Made by a program: the position numbers and the translations under genes | The notes under the pieces: model-generated | What the model was told of the DNA's origin: nothing | The model's input: only the letters and a program-made list of their open reading frames with translations | Database searches by the model: none | Source of the DNA: Bacteroidota bacterium | Lineage (GTDB): Bacteria; Bacteroidota; Bacteroidia; NS11-12g; UBA955 | Assembly: GCA_947450015.1 (NCBI GenBank) | Contig: CANFUB010000177.1 | Location: 1-5,808 of the forward strand | Reading direction: 5' to 3' | DNA: 5,808 bases | Part shown: one piece after another, positions 1-5,455 of the stretch | How positions within the stretch are numbered: the stretch's first letter is position 1 | Layout of the letters: each line of letters opens with the position of its first letter

Positions 1-270
1 CAAAAATAGTAAAAATTTAACAAAATATGCACTGTTTCTACCTTTTTGACTTCAAATCTGGGTTGTTTTTGCTATTTTATTTTATAAAAGTGATAAAAAT
101 TAAATTAAAGCGAATATAATAAATATTTGTGAATAAGCTGTTTATTAATTGAATGGCTTTCTAATTTTTTTTAGATTAATTTTTTTTTAAAAATAAAATC
201 ACTTGCAACATTGCGTGCTCTTTAGCTGTCTATTGTGTAAGTGCGGGAAGTAAAATTGACAAATGCTTAA
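1..270. other. AT-rich intergenic region upstream of the sigma operon
   Basis: No coding region is supported here. The stretch is very AT-rich, with long T and A tracts at about 161-195. The last 70 bases hold the candidate ECF promoter described separately. At the extreme left edge, positions 1-8 read on the minus strand as TATTTTTG, a match to the Bacteroidota -7 motif TAnnTTTG. This could serve a gene transcribed leftward out of the window, but no well-spaced -33 element was seen, so that is only a possibility. Confidence 0.5.
202..233 (+). promoter_or_regulatory. Candidate ECF sigma-dependent promoter (autoregulation)
   Basis: CTTGCAACA (202-210), 16 nt, then TGTCTAT (227-233). The AAC-containing -35 and GTC-containing -10 are typical of ECF sigma promoters and do not match the housekeeping Bacteroidota pattern. 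The same bipartite sequence with the same 16-nt gap lies before the lipoprotein gene at 2184-2215, and both copies follow a T-rich tract (here about 165-188). Transcription would start near 240, giving a leader of about 30 nt. I infer that the adjacent sigma factor recognises it. That is untested, but the exact spacing match between two copies in one locus makes chance less likely. Confidence 0.6.
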
Positions 271-867
271 ATGAAAGTTGACAAAAATCAACCATATAAA
301 TCGAAAGAAACGGAATTAATTAAAGCTTGTCAGCGTCATGATCGTTTGGCGCAATCAGAATTTTTTAAACTATACTCAGCAAAATTTTTGGGTGTTGCTT
401 ATCGTTTTGCGGGCGACTTTGATGTGGCCAATGATTTGTTACAAGAAGGATTTATTAGAATATTTAATAACATACAGCACTATCAATTCCAAGGCTCATT
501 CGAAGGGTGGATGCGCAGAATTATTATCAATACCTCTATTAACTATTTAAAGAAACATTATAAATTGGGATTCGAAACGGTTGACTACAGAGAGGCTGTT
601 TTAGACAATACGGCAGAAGCCCATGGACCATCGGTTTTGCAAGACATGCAATGCGAGGACATTGTTCAATTGGTAAATACTTTGCCACCAGGTTTTCGCA
701 CCATTCTCAATTTATATGCTATTGAAGGGTATTCATACCACGAAATAGCCTTGTTATTAGATGTCAAAGAAGTAACAGTAAGGTCGCAATACCTAAGAGC
801 TAAACAGCGCTTAGCCCTTTTGCTCGAAAAAAAAAATAAAACCGTTTATGCAACAAAAATCATTTGA
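271..867 (+). CDS. RNA polymerase ECF-type sigma-70 factor
   Basis: A 198-residue alternative sigma factor that would direct core RNA polymerase to a small regulon. Region 2 spans about residues 27-95: the FFKLYSAKFLGVAYRFAGD helix, then DVANDLLQEGFIRIF, and GSFEGWMRRIIINTSINYLKK for -10 recognition and melting. Region 4 spans about 130-185, with LPPGFRTILNLYAIEGYSY followed by the helix-turn-helix HEIALLLDVKEVTVRSQYLRAKQRL that would read the -35. No region 1.1 or 3 is present and the length is normal for an ECF factor. An in-frame stop lies directly before ATG 271, so no longer start exists. The 3' end overlaps the next gene by 20 nt, implying translational coupling with its likely anti-sigma factor. 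A candidate self-recognised promoter is at 202-233. Family assignment is firm; the regulon is inferred. Confidence 0.95.
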   Translation: MKVDKNQPYKSKETELIKACQRHDRLAQSEFFKLYSAKFLGVAYRFAGDFDVANDLLQEGFIRIFNNIQHYQFQGSFEGWMRRIIINTSINYLKKHYKLGFETVDYREAVLDNTAEAHGPSVLQDMQCEDIVQLVNTLPPGFRTILNLYAIEGYSYHEIALLLDVKEVTVRSQYLRAKQRLALLLEKKNKTVYATKII

Positions 868-2167
868 AAATACACTGACTGAAAAGGTCGAGGACTTTGA
901 ATTAAAACCCCGCAGTGGTATGTGGCAGGCCATAGAGGCTGAACTGGTGCCTCAGAAAAAACGCTTCGCACCTTTGTGGTGGGGCGTGTCAATGGCAGTG
1001 GCTGTAAGCATTACATTATTGTTGGTAGTAAATAACAACTCTGTATCCACCACTAAAAAGCTTGTGCATTCAAAAGCCCAAAAGGAAACATTAGCCAATA
1101 AGCAAGTGGCCGCTAGTGTTTTACCAATGCATGCCAACACCTCGGATGTCAAATCAATGCGCAAGTCTCATCCATCTAAATTAACATCTATTGTTGCTAA
1201 TAATTCTCGTAGAAGCAAAAGCTATTTTACCAATACATCACTATCGCCAACGTTCAATTTGTTAAAGTATAATTTACACAAAGTAATGGAAGGTAAACGC
1301 ATTATTTGTGGGTATACTACATCTTCAACGTTATTAACTATTGATACAACAAAATTAACGCTAGAAACACTTATCCACACTGAAGAAAGTTTGCAGAAAG
1401 ATACCCCTGTGTTTATTGGTAATGGTATTCGACAAAAGGCCCCTCAACCTATTTGGCATGCCTTTGTTGGTTTGGTTTTGCAACCCACTCAATCCAAGTC
1501 ACTGCTAACAGAGAATCCGAATTACACAGTTTCGCCATCTAATTTAGGGTCTGATTTTGCCTACCGAAAAACAACAGATGAGGCAATTCGTTTATTTGGC
1601 GCCTTAGCAATCCTTGGATGGCAAACCAAGCGCCATCAGTATTACACGGGACTAGGAATTCAGCAGTTTGGCTACAAGCAAAATGTTAAAAATATTGAAC
1701 GCATTGTAAGTATAGGGTTTCCAGTTACATCTGCCAATATTAGGTTATATCCAACGGATAGTTTCTTGTCGGCTTCCTATGCTGGAGAAGGGGAGTATGT
1801 GAAAAATAAATTTACCTATTTGAATATTCCTTTGGGTTATCAATTTCAATTGGTTCAGCAAAAGAAATGGCAAGTGGCTTTGCATGCGGAGGCAAGTGTT
1901 GGTGTTCTGTTGCAATCGAAGGCCTTGTTTTATGATGAAACCACAGGTTACTATGTAAAGCAAAATGCGCTTCCATTTAATCCTACAAAAAAAATGGATG
2001 CATTTTTTAACACGGGTTTTGCAGTGCGTTATCTGCTTTCCAATCAATGGGCAGTGTTTGTTCAGCCAAGCGTTGGCGTATCGATGCGACCATTGCAATT
2101 GGGAGCGGTTAACACCCGCTATCAATTTTTGAAATGGGGATTTGGCTTGCAATACAAATTGTATTAA
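848..2167 (+). CDS. Dma-like anti-sigma / outer-membrane beta-barrel protein
   Basis: A 439-residue protein encoded directly after, and overlapping, the sigma gene. Visible layout: residues 1-40 are a charged cytoplasmic segment with FENTLTEKVEDFELKPRSGMW and WQAIEAEL, a pattern common at the N-terminus of Bacteroidota anti-sigma proteins. KKR at 37-39 then precedes a hydrophobic helix at about 42-62, predicting N-terminus inside. Residues 63-200 are a Ser/Thr/Lys/Asn-rich linker. Residues 200-439 show alternating beta strands with aromatic girdles (for example about 203-213, 247-275, 321-336, 341-358, 385-413) and end in GFGLQYKLY, a terminal aromatic as in outer-membrane barrels. The architecture matches the dual membrane-spanning anti-sigma (Dma) proteins of Bacteroides, which span both membranes and restrain a neighbouring ECF factor. 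The function is inferred from layout and context. A conventional PorT-like barrel whose hydrophobic helix is an uncleaved or mispredicted signal is the alternative. Confidence 0.75.
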   Translation: MQQKSFENTLTEKVEDFELKPRSGMWQAIEAELVPQKKRFAPLWWGVSMAVAVSITLLLVVNNNSVSTTKKLVHSKAQKETLANKQVAASVLPMHANTSDVKSMRKSHPSKLTSIVANNSRRSKSYFTNTSLSPTFNLLKYNLHKVMEGKRIICGYTTSSTLLTIDTTKLTLETLIHTEESLQKDTPVFIGNGIRQKAPQPIWHAFVGLVLQPTQSKSLLTENPNYTVSPSNLGSDFAYRKTTDEAIRLFGALAILGWQTKRHQYYTGLGIQQFGYKQNVKNIERIVSIGFPVTSANIRLYPTDSFLSASYAGEGEYVKNKFTYLNIPLGYQFQLVQQKKWQVALHAEASVGVLLQSKALFYDETTGYYVKQNALPFNPTKKMDAFFNTGFAVRYLLSNQWAVFVQPSVGVSMRPLQLGAVNTRYQFLKWGFGLQYKLY

Positions 2168-2182
2168 TTTATTTTTTTTTTT
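2151..2182 (+). terminator. Weak candidate terminator after the sigma/anti-sigma operon
   Basis: AATACAA-A-TTGTATT (2151-2165) is a perfect inverted repeat, realistically a 5-bp stem with a 5-nt loop. It overlaps the stop codon and is followed by a nearly pure T tract at 2168-2182. The stem contains only one G-C pair, so termination would be weak. The T tract could equally act as an upstream element for the promoter at 2184-2215. Confidence 0.3.
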
Positions 2183-2183
2183 G

Positions 2184-2215
2184 CTTGCAACAAATCAAAA
2201 ACAACGCTTGTCTTT
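2184..2215 (+). promoter_or_regulatory. Second copy of the candidate ECF promoter, before the lipoprotein gene
   Basis: CTTGCAACA (2184-2192), 16 nt, then TGTCTTT (2209-2215), preceded by an 11-nt T run. It matches the element before the sigma gene in both boxes and in spacing. Transcription would begin near 2222 and leave about 19 nt of leader before ATG 2241. If real, the lipoprotein is a direct target of the sigma factor encoded about 1.3 kb upstream. Confidence 0.6.
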
Positions 2216-2240
2216 TAAGTATAAATAATCAATCTTTCTT

Positions 2241-2975
2241 ATGAAAAAATTAATTCAATCACTCGCTATTTTAGCTTTAAGTCTTTTTTTAATCGGACTT
2301 CAAAGTTGTCGTAAACCAAAGCCCAAAAACGATCCCTGTAACAATTCCGTTCAAGTTACCGCCCTCAGTGCCGATGCAAATACCTTTGCCCATTTTAGCA
2401 AGCAGGACGATAATTTATTTGCAGTTAATTTTAGTAGTTATGCCAATCAAATTATAGTGGGCAATGATTACCAAATTAGCTATATTGAAGTGGCCTGTGT
2501 TGAGAATTATGGTCGCTGCGGTACCATCGCTCCAGGCGGATGTTTTCCACTTAGAAAATGTATTCAAATTACTTGTTTAAAACCAGTTGCTATGAACTGC
2601 CTAGGAAGCGAATTGAATCCCAATGGTTTTGATGAAGTAAATAATTGTATGTTGAATTTGTATCAAGTGCAAGGTCGCAGTTTAAAAGCGCGTGCAGGTT
2701 TTTCTGCTTGTAGCGAAGCTGCTAGCAGTAATTTAAAATTGTATCTGCAACTATTGCCAAATGCTGGACCAAGCAATCAACAAGTATGGTTGGCTAAAAT
2801 TGCGTATCCTCAAACAGATATTTACACTTGTCAAGCCTACTTCGAAAAAGATTTATGTTTTGATTTGTCGGCCATTAATAACCATTATATGTTGCTCAAC
2901 ATGACCCCACCAAAGGATGTTACCATCCGATTTGTAAAGGGTGAAGAAAATTTTGATTTCCCCTACACCTTGTAA
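2241..2975 (+). CDS. Cysteine-rich lipoprotein of unknown function
   Basis: A 244-residue predicted lipoprotein. MKKLIQ begins a type II signal peptide with hydrophobic core at about 7-20 and lipobox LQSC, so Cys23 would be lipidated and the mature protein anchored to the envelope. The mature start RKPKPKND is basic and proline-rich. Eleven further cysteines lie at 33, 86, 93, 101, 107, 112, 120, 136, 157, 197 and 206, six of them packed within residues 86-120. This density suggests several disulfides or possibly metal binding; one cysteine is left unpaired if Cys23 is lipidated. I recognise no family. It sits 73 nt after the anti-sigma gene with its own ECF-like promoter copy, so I infer an envelope-stress or sensing role linked to that sigma factor. 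An in-frame stop at 2226-2228 supports this start. Confidence 0.85.
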   Translation: MKKLIQSLAILALSLFLIGLQSCRKPKPKNDPCNNSVQVTALSADANTFAHFSKQDDNLFAVNFSSYANQIIVGNDYQISYIEVACVENYGRCGTIAPGGCFPLRKCIQITCLKPVAMNCLGSELNPNGFDEVNNCMLNLYQVQGRSLKARAGFSACSEAASSNLKLYLQLLPNAGPSNQQVWLAKIAYPQTDIYTCQAYFEKDLCFDLSAINNHYMLLNMTPPKDVTIRFVKGEENFDFPYTL

Positions 2976-2981
2976 GTGTTC

Positions 2982-3083
2982 GCCACAGATTCACAGATTA
3001 TTGTTAGCGTATTTATTTCGCATTTAATATTTGTTGTAGGCTATTCTGAGAAATTCATTTGCTTTTATCTGTGAATTTGTGGC
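2982..3083. repeat. Intergenic inverted repeat with 17-bp arms (CACAGATTCACAGAT type)
   Basis: The left arm GCCACAGATTCACAGAT (2982-2998) is the reverse complement of the right arm ATCTGTGAATTTGTGGC (3067-3083) at 16 of 17 positions. The 68-nt interior is AT-rich and shows no further symmetry or coding potential. The arms contain a short direct repeat (CACAGATT/CACAGAT). It lies just after the lipoprotein stop and before a terminator. It could be a small dispersed palindromic element or a long-range hairpin in the 3' UTR. From memory, similar CACAGATT sequences recur between genes in many bacterial genomes, which I cannot verify here. Confidence 0.7.
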
Positions 3084-3101
3084 TAGATAAAAAGTGTATT
3101 T

Positions 3102-3130
3102 AATCCTTGTCTAATGGCAAGGATTTTTTT
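3102..3130 (+). terminator. Rho-independent terminator after the lipoprotein gene
   Basis: AATCCTTG (3102-3109) pairs perfectly with CAAGGATT (3118-3125) across an 8-nt loop and runs into seven Ts (3124-3130). This is a textbook intrinsic terminator placed 127 nt downstream of the lipoprotein stop. It separates the sigma/lipoprotein unit from the epimerase gene. Confidence 0.8.
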
Positions 3131-3155
3131 GTTGATAGATAGCATAAGTATTGTT

Positions 3156-3184
3156 TTTGATACTTTATTTTCAAGCTACATTCG
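3156..3184 (+). promoter_or_regulatory. Candidate housekeeping promoter of the dipeptide epimerase
   Basis: TTTG (3156-3159), 17 nt, then TACATTCG (3177-3184), a 7-of-8 match to the Bacteroidota -7 consensus TAnnTTTG. The spacing is at the short end of what is accepted for this phylum. The start would fall close to 3190, leaving a leader of roughly 10 nt before ATG 3201. Confidence 0.4.
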
Positions 3185-3200
3185 CTTTTGTTAAAGCGCT

Positions 3201-4220
3201 ATGTTACAATTAAAATTTTATCCTTATGATTTAAAGTTCGATGAGGTTTTTGCTGTTTCGGCTAATGCCCGCACAGGCACCGAAATAATTTACGTTGAGC
3301 TAACAAGTGATGGTAAAGTAGGTTATGGGGAAGCTTCATTCCCACCCTATATGAAAGAGAAACGTTCGGATAATTTGAACTTTTTAGCAGCCTTGGATTT
3401 TCAGGCATTCCATTCAATTGATGCCTTTGAAGAAATTCAAAATTATATCAATGCCTTTCCGAATTGCTTACCCGCAAAGGCTGCGTTAGACATGGCTTTG
3501 CTCGATTTGAAAGGAAAATTAAGTGAGGGCAATGTCAGGTCTTTTTTTACCAATGAACCATTTCAACCAATACCAACTTCATTTACGATTGGCATAGGCG
3601 ATGATGCTTTTTTAATGCGACAATTAAAAAAGGCCGATGCATTTCCTTTTATTAAAATAAAATTAAATGGCGATATAAATTATGTGAAACACGCCATTGC
3701 ACTTATTAAATCAACTACAGAAAAACCTTTGGGGGTCGACTTTAACCAAGGTGTTGCCAACAAAAATTTGGCCTTGGCTTTATTAGAATGGCTCGCGGAG
3801 CAAGGGGTGCAGTATGCAGAGCAACCATTGCCCGAAACTTTGATTGCAGATTTTGCTTGGTTGAAAGAAAACAGTCCACTCCCAATTTTTGGCGATGAAT
3901 CGATTCAAACCATAGAAGACATAGAAAGTAAACACCATTTGTTCGCTGGGGTGAACATTAAATTAATGAAATGTGGCGGACTCACCAAGGCCTATCAAAT
4001 GGCGAAGTTGGCAAGGCAATACAATTTGAAATTAATGTTGGGTTGCATGGCCGAGTCGGTGTGCGCTATCACAGCAGCAGCCAATCTTGCGAACTTATTC
4101 GACAAGGTTGACTTAGATGGGCATTTAATGATGACAAATGATTTGTTTACAGGTGTTACTTTAGAGAATGGTCATTTGTTATTGAGCACAGCAGCAGGTA
4201 TGGGTGTAAAGAAAAAGTAA
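3201..4220 (+). CDS. Dipeptide epimerase (enolase superfamily, L-Ala-D/L-Glu epimerase-like)
   Basis: A 339-residue cytoplasmic Mg-dependent epimerase of the muconate-lactonizing subgroup. It has an N-terminal capping domain (about 1-120), then a (beta/alpha)7-beta barrel. Visible active-site residues are the K-x-K pair K152/K154 (IKIKLNG), metal ligands D180 (VDFNQG), E207 (AEQPLP) and D232 (FGDES), and the opposite acid/base K254 (IKLMKCGG). Spacings among these follow those of characterised L-Ala-D/L-Glu epimerases such as YkfB. D304-x-D306 (DLDG) fits the motif that binds the dipeptide's alpha-amino group and marks dipeptide epimerases. The usual role is converting L-Ala-D-Glu from murein turnover into L-Ala-L-Glu for recycling, but substrate range varies in this group and no murein-peptidase or transporter gene lies nearby. 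A stop at 3192-3194 fixes the start. It appears to be transcribed alone. Confidence 0.9.
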   Translation: MLQLKFYPYDLKFDEVFAVSANARTGTEIIYVELTSDGKVGYGEASFPPYMKEKRSDNLNFLAALDFQAFHSIDAFEEIQNYINAFPNCLPAKAALDMALLDLKGKLSEGNVRSFFTNEPFQPIPTSFTIGIGDDAFLMRQLKKADAFPFIKIKLNGDINYVKHAIALIKSTTEKPLGVDFNQGVANKNLALALLEWLAEQGVQYAEQPLPETLIADFAWLKENSPLPIFGDESIQTIEDIESKHHLFAGVNIKLMKCGGLTKAYQMAKLARQYNLKLMLGCMAESVCAITAAANLANLFDKVDLDGHLMMTNDLFTGVTLENGHLLLSTAAGMGVKKK

Positions 4221-4233
4221 AGTGCTTTGTAAA

Positions 4234-4253
4234 AACATACTAGTTGGTATGTT
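4234..4253. promoter_or_regulatory. Palindrome A: hairpin or TetR-type operator-like site
   Basis: AACATAC-TAGTTG-GTATGTT has perfect 7-bp arms and lies 14 nt after the epimerase stop. An A run precedes it and TTCTTT follows, so it could act as a modest terminator. The arm sequence and symmetry also resemble operators of TetR-family repressors. The same palindrome recurs at 5262-5279 in the related spacer, which suggests it belongs to the repeated element and is not specific to one gene. Confidence 0.5.
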
Positions 4254-4448
4254 CTTTAAGGAGATGTTTTTTTAGCTTGGTCATTGCAATGGATGGTGCT
4301 CTTATGGAGCTTAAATGATTGGTGGATCTATTGCCAAACTAACCTAGAATTGAATATGAATTTTTTGTCAACTGCCAACTTCCGACTAAATGCTCATCTA
4401 CGCAACAAACCATCACATAACCCAAATTATCTCTTGGCAACTGCCTTG
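4234..4448 (+). repeat. Composite intergenic element, copy A (incomplete)
   Basis: This copy fills most of the 358-bp gap between the epimerase and the flavoprotein gene. In order it holds the palindrome (4234-4253), a block GCTC..AGC..TTAAATG..TT.GTG (4298-4324), TATTGCC followed by AAACTAACC (about 4329-4344), heptamers AACTGCC AACTTCC GACTAAA (4370-4390), and a block at 4387-4448. By hand alignment the last block is ungapped against 5395-5456 with 45 of 62 positions identical. It lacks the left-hand inverted heptamers of copy B. An open frame at 4284-4502 runs through it but looks like a by-product. The rest of the gap, 4449-4545, shows nothing I can name. Confidence 0.65.
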
Positions 4449-4545
4449 TTCAAAATGTTCCTATTCGCTTTTGTGTTGCTCAATGCTTATTACTTATTGT
4501 AAATTACCAAGCAATTATGTAAGACTTCCTTTTTAGAAAGATACT

Positions 4546-4553
4546 TATATTTG
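4546..4553 (+). promoter_or_regulatory. Candidate -7 promoter element of the flavoprotein gene
   Basis: TATATTTG is a perfect match to the Bacteroidota -7 consensus TAnnTTTG and ends 25 nt before ATG 4579, leaving a leader of about 20 nt. No good TTTG is visible at the -33 position, so the call rests on one box in AT-rich DNA. Confidence 0.4.
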
Positions 4554-4578
4554 AATTTATAAAAGTTACATTTAATTA

Positions 4579-5139
4579 ATGCCACATATCGTCATCATAT
4601 CTTCGAGTATTCGAATTGGCAGAAACAGCCATAGAGTTGCCTTGTACTTCAAACAGTTTATAGAAAATAACCAAATAGGTACAGCAGAAATAGTAGATTT
4701 AAAAACCTATAATTTCCCTTTGTTTGATGAGCGTTTGCGTTTGCAACCCAATCCGACTGAGGCGGTGTTAGAATTTGCAGGAAAAATAAAATCAGCAGAT
4801 GGTGTTATTATAGTTACACCAGAATACAATGGCGGTTATCCGGCCAGTTTAAAAAATGTGGTCGATTTGTTATACGATGAATGGCACCGCAAGCCAGTGG
4901 CCATCTCAACTGTTTCGGATGGTGTGTTTGGAGGAACTCAGGTGATAACCGCTTTGCAGTTTTCATTGTGGAAAATCAGAGCATGGACTGTGCCCGCCAT
5001 GTTTCCTGTTCCTAAAGTGCGCGATAGTTTTAACGAAGATGGCGTACCAACTGATAAGGAAGGAACCGATAAAAGAGCAACTAGATTTATAAAAGAATTG
5101 CTGTGGTGTATCGAAGCGAAAAGCAAAATGCAGCCGTGA
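4579..5139 (+). CDS. NADPH-dependent FMN reductase-family flavoprotein
   Basis: A 186-residue flavodoxin-fold protein of the NADPH-dependent FMN reductase family, soluble in the cytoplasm. Members bind FMN and use NAD(P)H to reduce flavin, quinones, azo dyes or chromate; which of these applies here cannot be told. The phosphate-binding loop is SSSIRIGRNS (8-17), a variant of the usual GSxRxGRxS. The family signature TPEYNGGYPASLKN (80-93) holds the flavin-contacting loop, and TVSDGVFGGT (111-120) matches the third flavin loop. Length is normal for the family. An in-frame stop at 4573-4575 fixes the start. It follows the epimerase on the same strand, but 358 bp and a repeat element lie between, so co-transcription is unlikely. 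It is convergent with the minus-strand gene at 5483-5713. Confidence 0.92.
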   Translation: MPHIVIISSSIRIGRNSHRVALYFKQFIENNQIGTAEIVDLKTYNFPLFDERLRLQPNPTEAVLEFAGKIKSADGVIIVTPEYNGGYPASLKNVVDLLYDEWHRKPVAISTVSDGVFGGTQVITALQFSLWKIRAWTVPAMFPVPKVRDSFNEDGVPTDKEGTDKRATRFIKELLWCIEAKSKMQP

Positions 5140-5143
5140 TATA

Positions 5144-5171
5144 GGCAGTCTGCAGTAGGCAGTATGCAGTT
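5144..5171 (-). repeat. Heptamer array, minus orientation (left end of copy B)
   Basis: Four tandem 7-nt units read GGCAGTC TGCAGTA GGCAGTA TGCAGTT on the plus strand, that is RACTGCM/TACTGCM on the minus strand. They begin 5 nt after the flavoprotein stop. Compared with the reverse complement of the right-hand array (5456-5490), 22 of 28 positions agree, giving the element imperfect inverted ends. Confidence 0.7.
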
Positions 5172-5261
5172 GTTGCTTACGATGGAATTCTGGGTACTGA
5201 GGCAGTTTATAGCTTCGAATAATATTTGTTTTTTATAAGCAGTAAAGTAGTGGTGAAAAAT

Positions 5262-5279
5262 ACATACCGAGCGGTATGT
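5262..5279. promoter_or_regulatory. Palindrome B: hairpin terminator or TetR-type operator-like site
   Basis: ACATACCG-AG-CGGTATGT has perfect 8-bp arms, with an A run on the left (5256-5260) and a T run ending at 5283. As RNA it would form a short hairpin with a U tail in one direction and, through the A tract, in the other, suiting a bidirectional terminator between convergent genes. As DNA it is a good TetR-family operator look-alike, but no divergent gene or regulator lies next to it. Confidence 0.55.
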
Positions 5280-5363
5280 TTTTGCAGTATTGTTAATACT
5301 TGAAAGGTGTTGCTCCCCAAGCGCTAAAATGCTTTGTGATTTATAAAATTTGTTATTGCATTT

Positions 5364-5398
5364 TATTGCCAACTACCAATAGCCAACTGCCAACTAAA
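5364..5398 (+). repeat. Heptamer array, plus orientation (inner right arm of copy B)
   Basis: Five tandem 7-nt units: TATTGCC AACTACC AATAGCC AACTGCC AACTAAA. Read in one frame they encode the peptide LPTTNSQLPT, a type of low-complexity peptide that is better explained by the repeat than by a gene. Confidence 0.7.
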
Positions 5399-5455
5399 TT
5401 TCCATCGAAGCAACCTAGCATCACACACCCGAAATTACCTCAAAGCAACCTCCTT

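Noticed and set aside
338..550. 70-residue plus-strand open frame in another frame of the sigma gene
   Set aside because: It lies wholly within the sigma factor gene, whose own frame has clear region 2 and region 4 conservation.
952..1164. 70-residue minus-strand open frame
   Set aside because: It is antisense to the TM and linker region of the anti-sigma gene; its hydrophobic stretch mirrors that helix.
1745..2152. 135-residue minus-strand open frame
   Set aside because: It is antisense to the beta-barrel coding region, with a composition expected of a shadow frame and no promoter or family signature.
4284..4502. 72-residue plus-strand open frame with a hydrophobic C-terminus
   Set aside because: It runs through the repeat element, its sequence tracks the block shared with the non-coding copy at 5395-5456 without frame conservation, and it resembles no family.
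4739..4770. Third ECF-like TTGCAAC box inside the flavoprotein gene
   Set aside because: TTGCAAC is present at 4741-4747, but no TGTCT lies at the spacing seen in the two intergenic copies.
4938..5372. 144-residue minus-strand open frame
   Set aside because: It is antisense to the 3' end of the flavoprotein gene and then crosses the repeat element; no recognisable motif is present.
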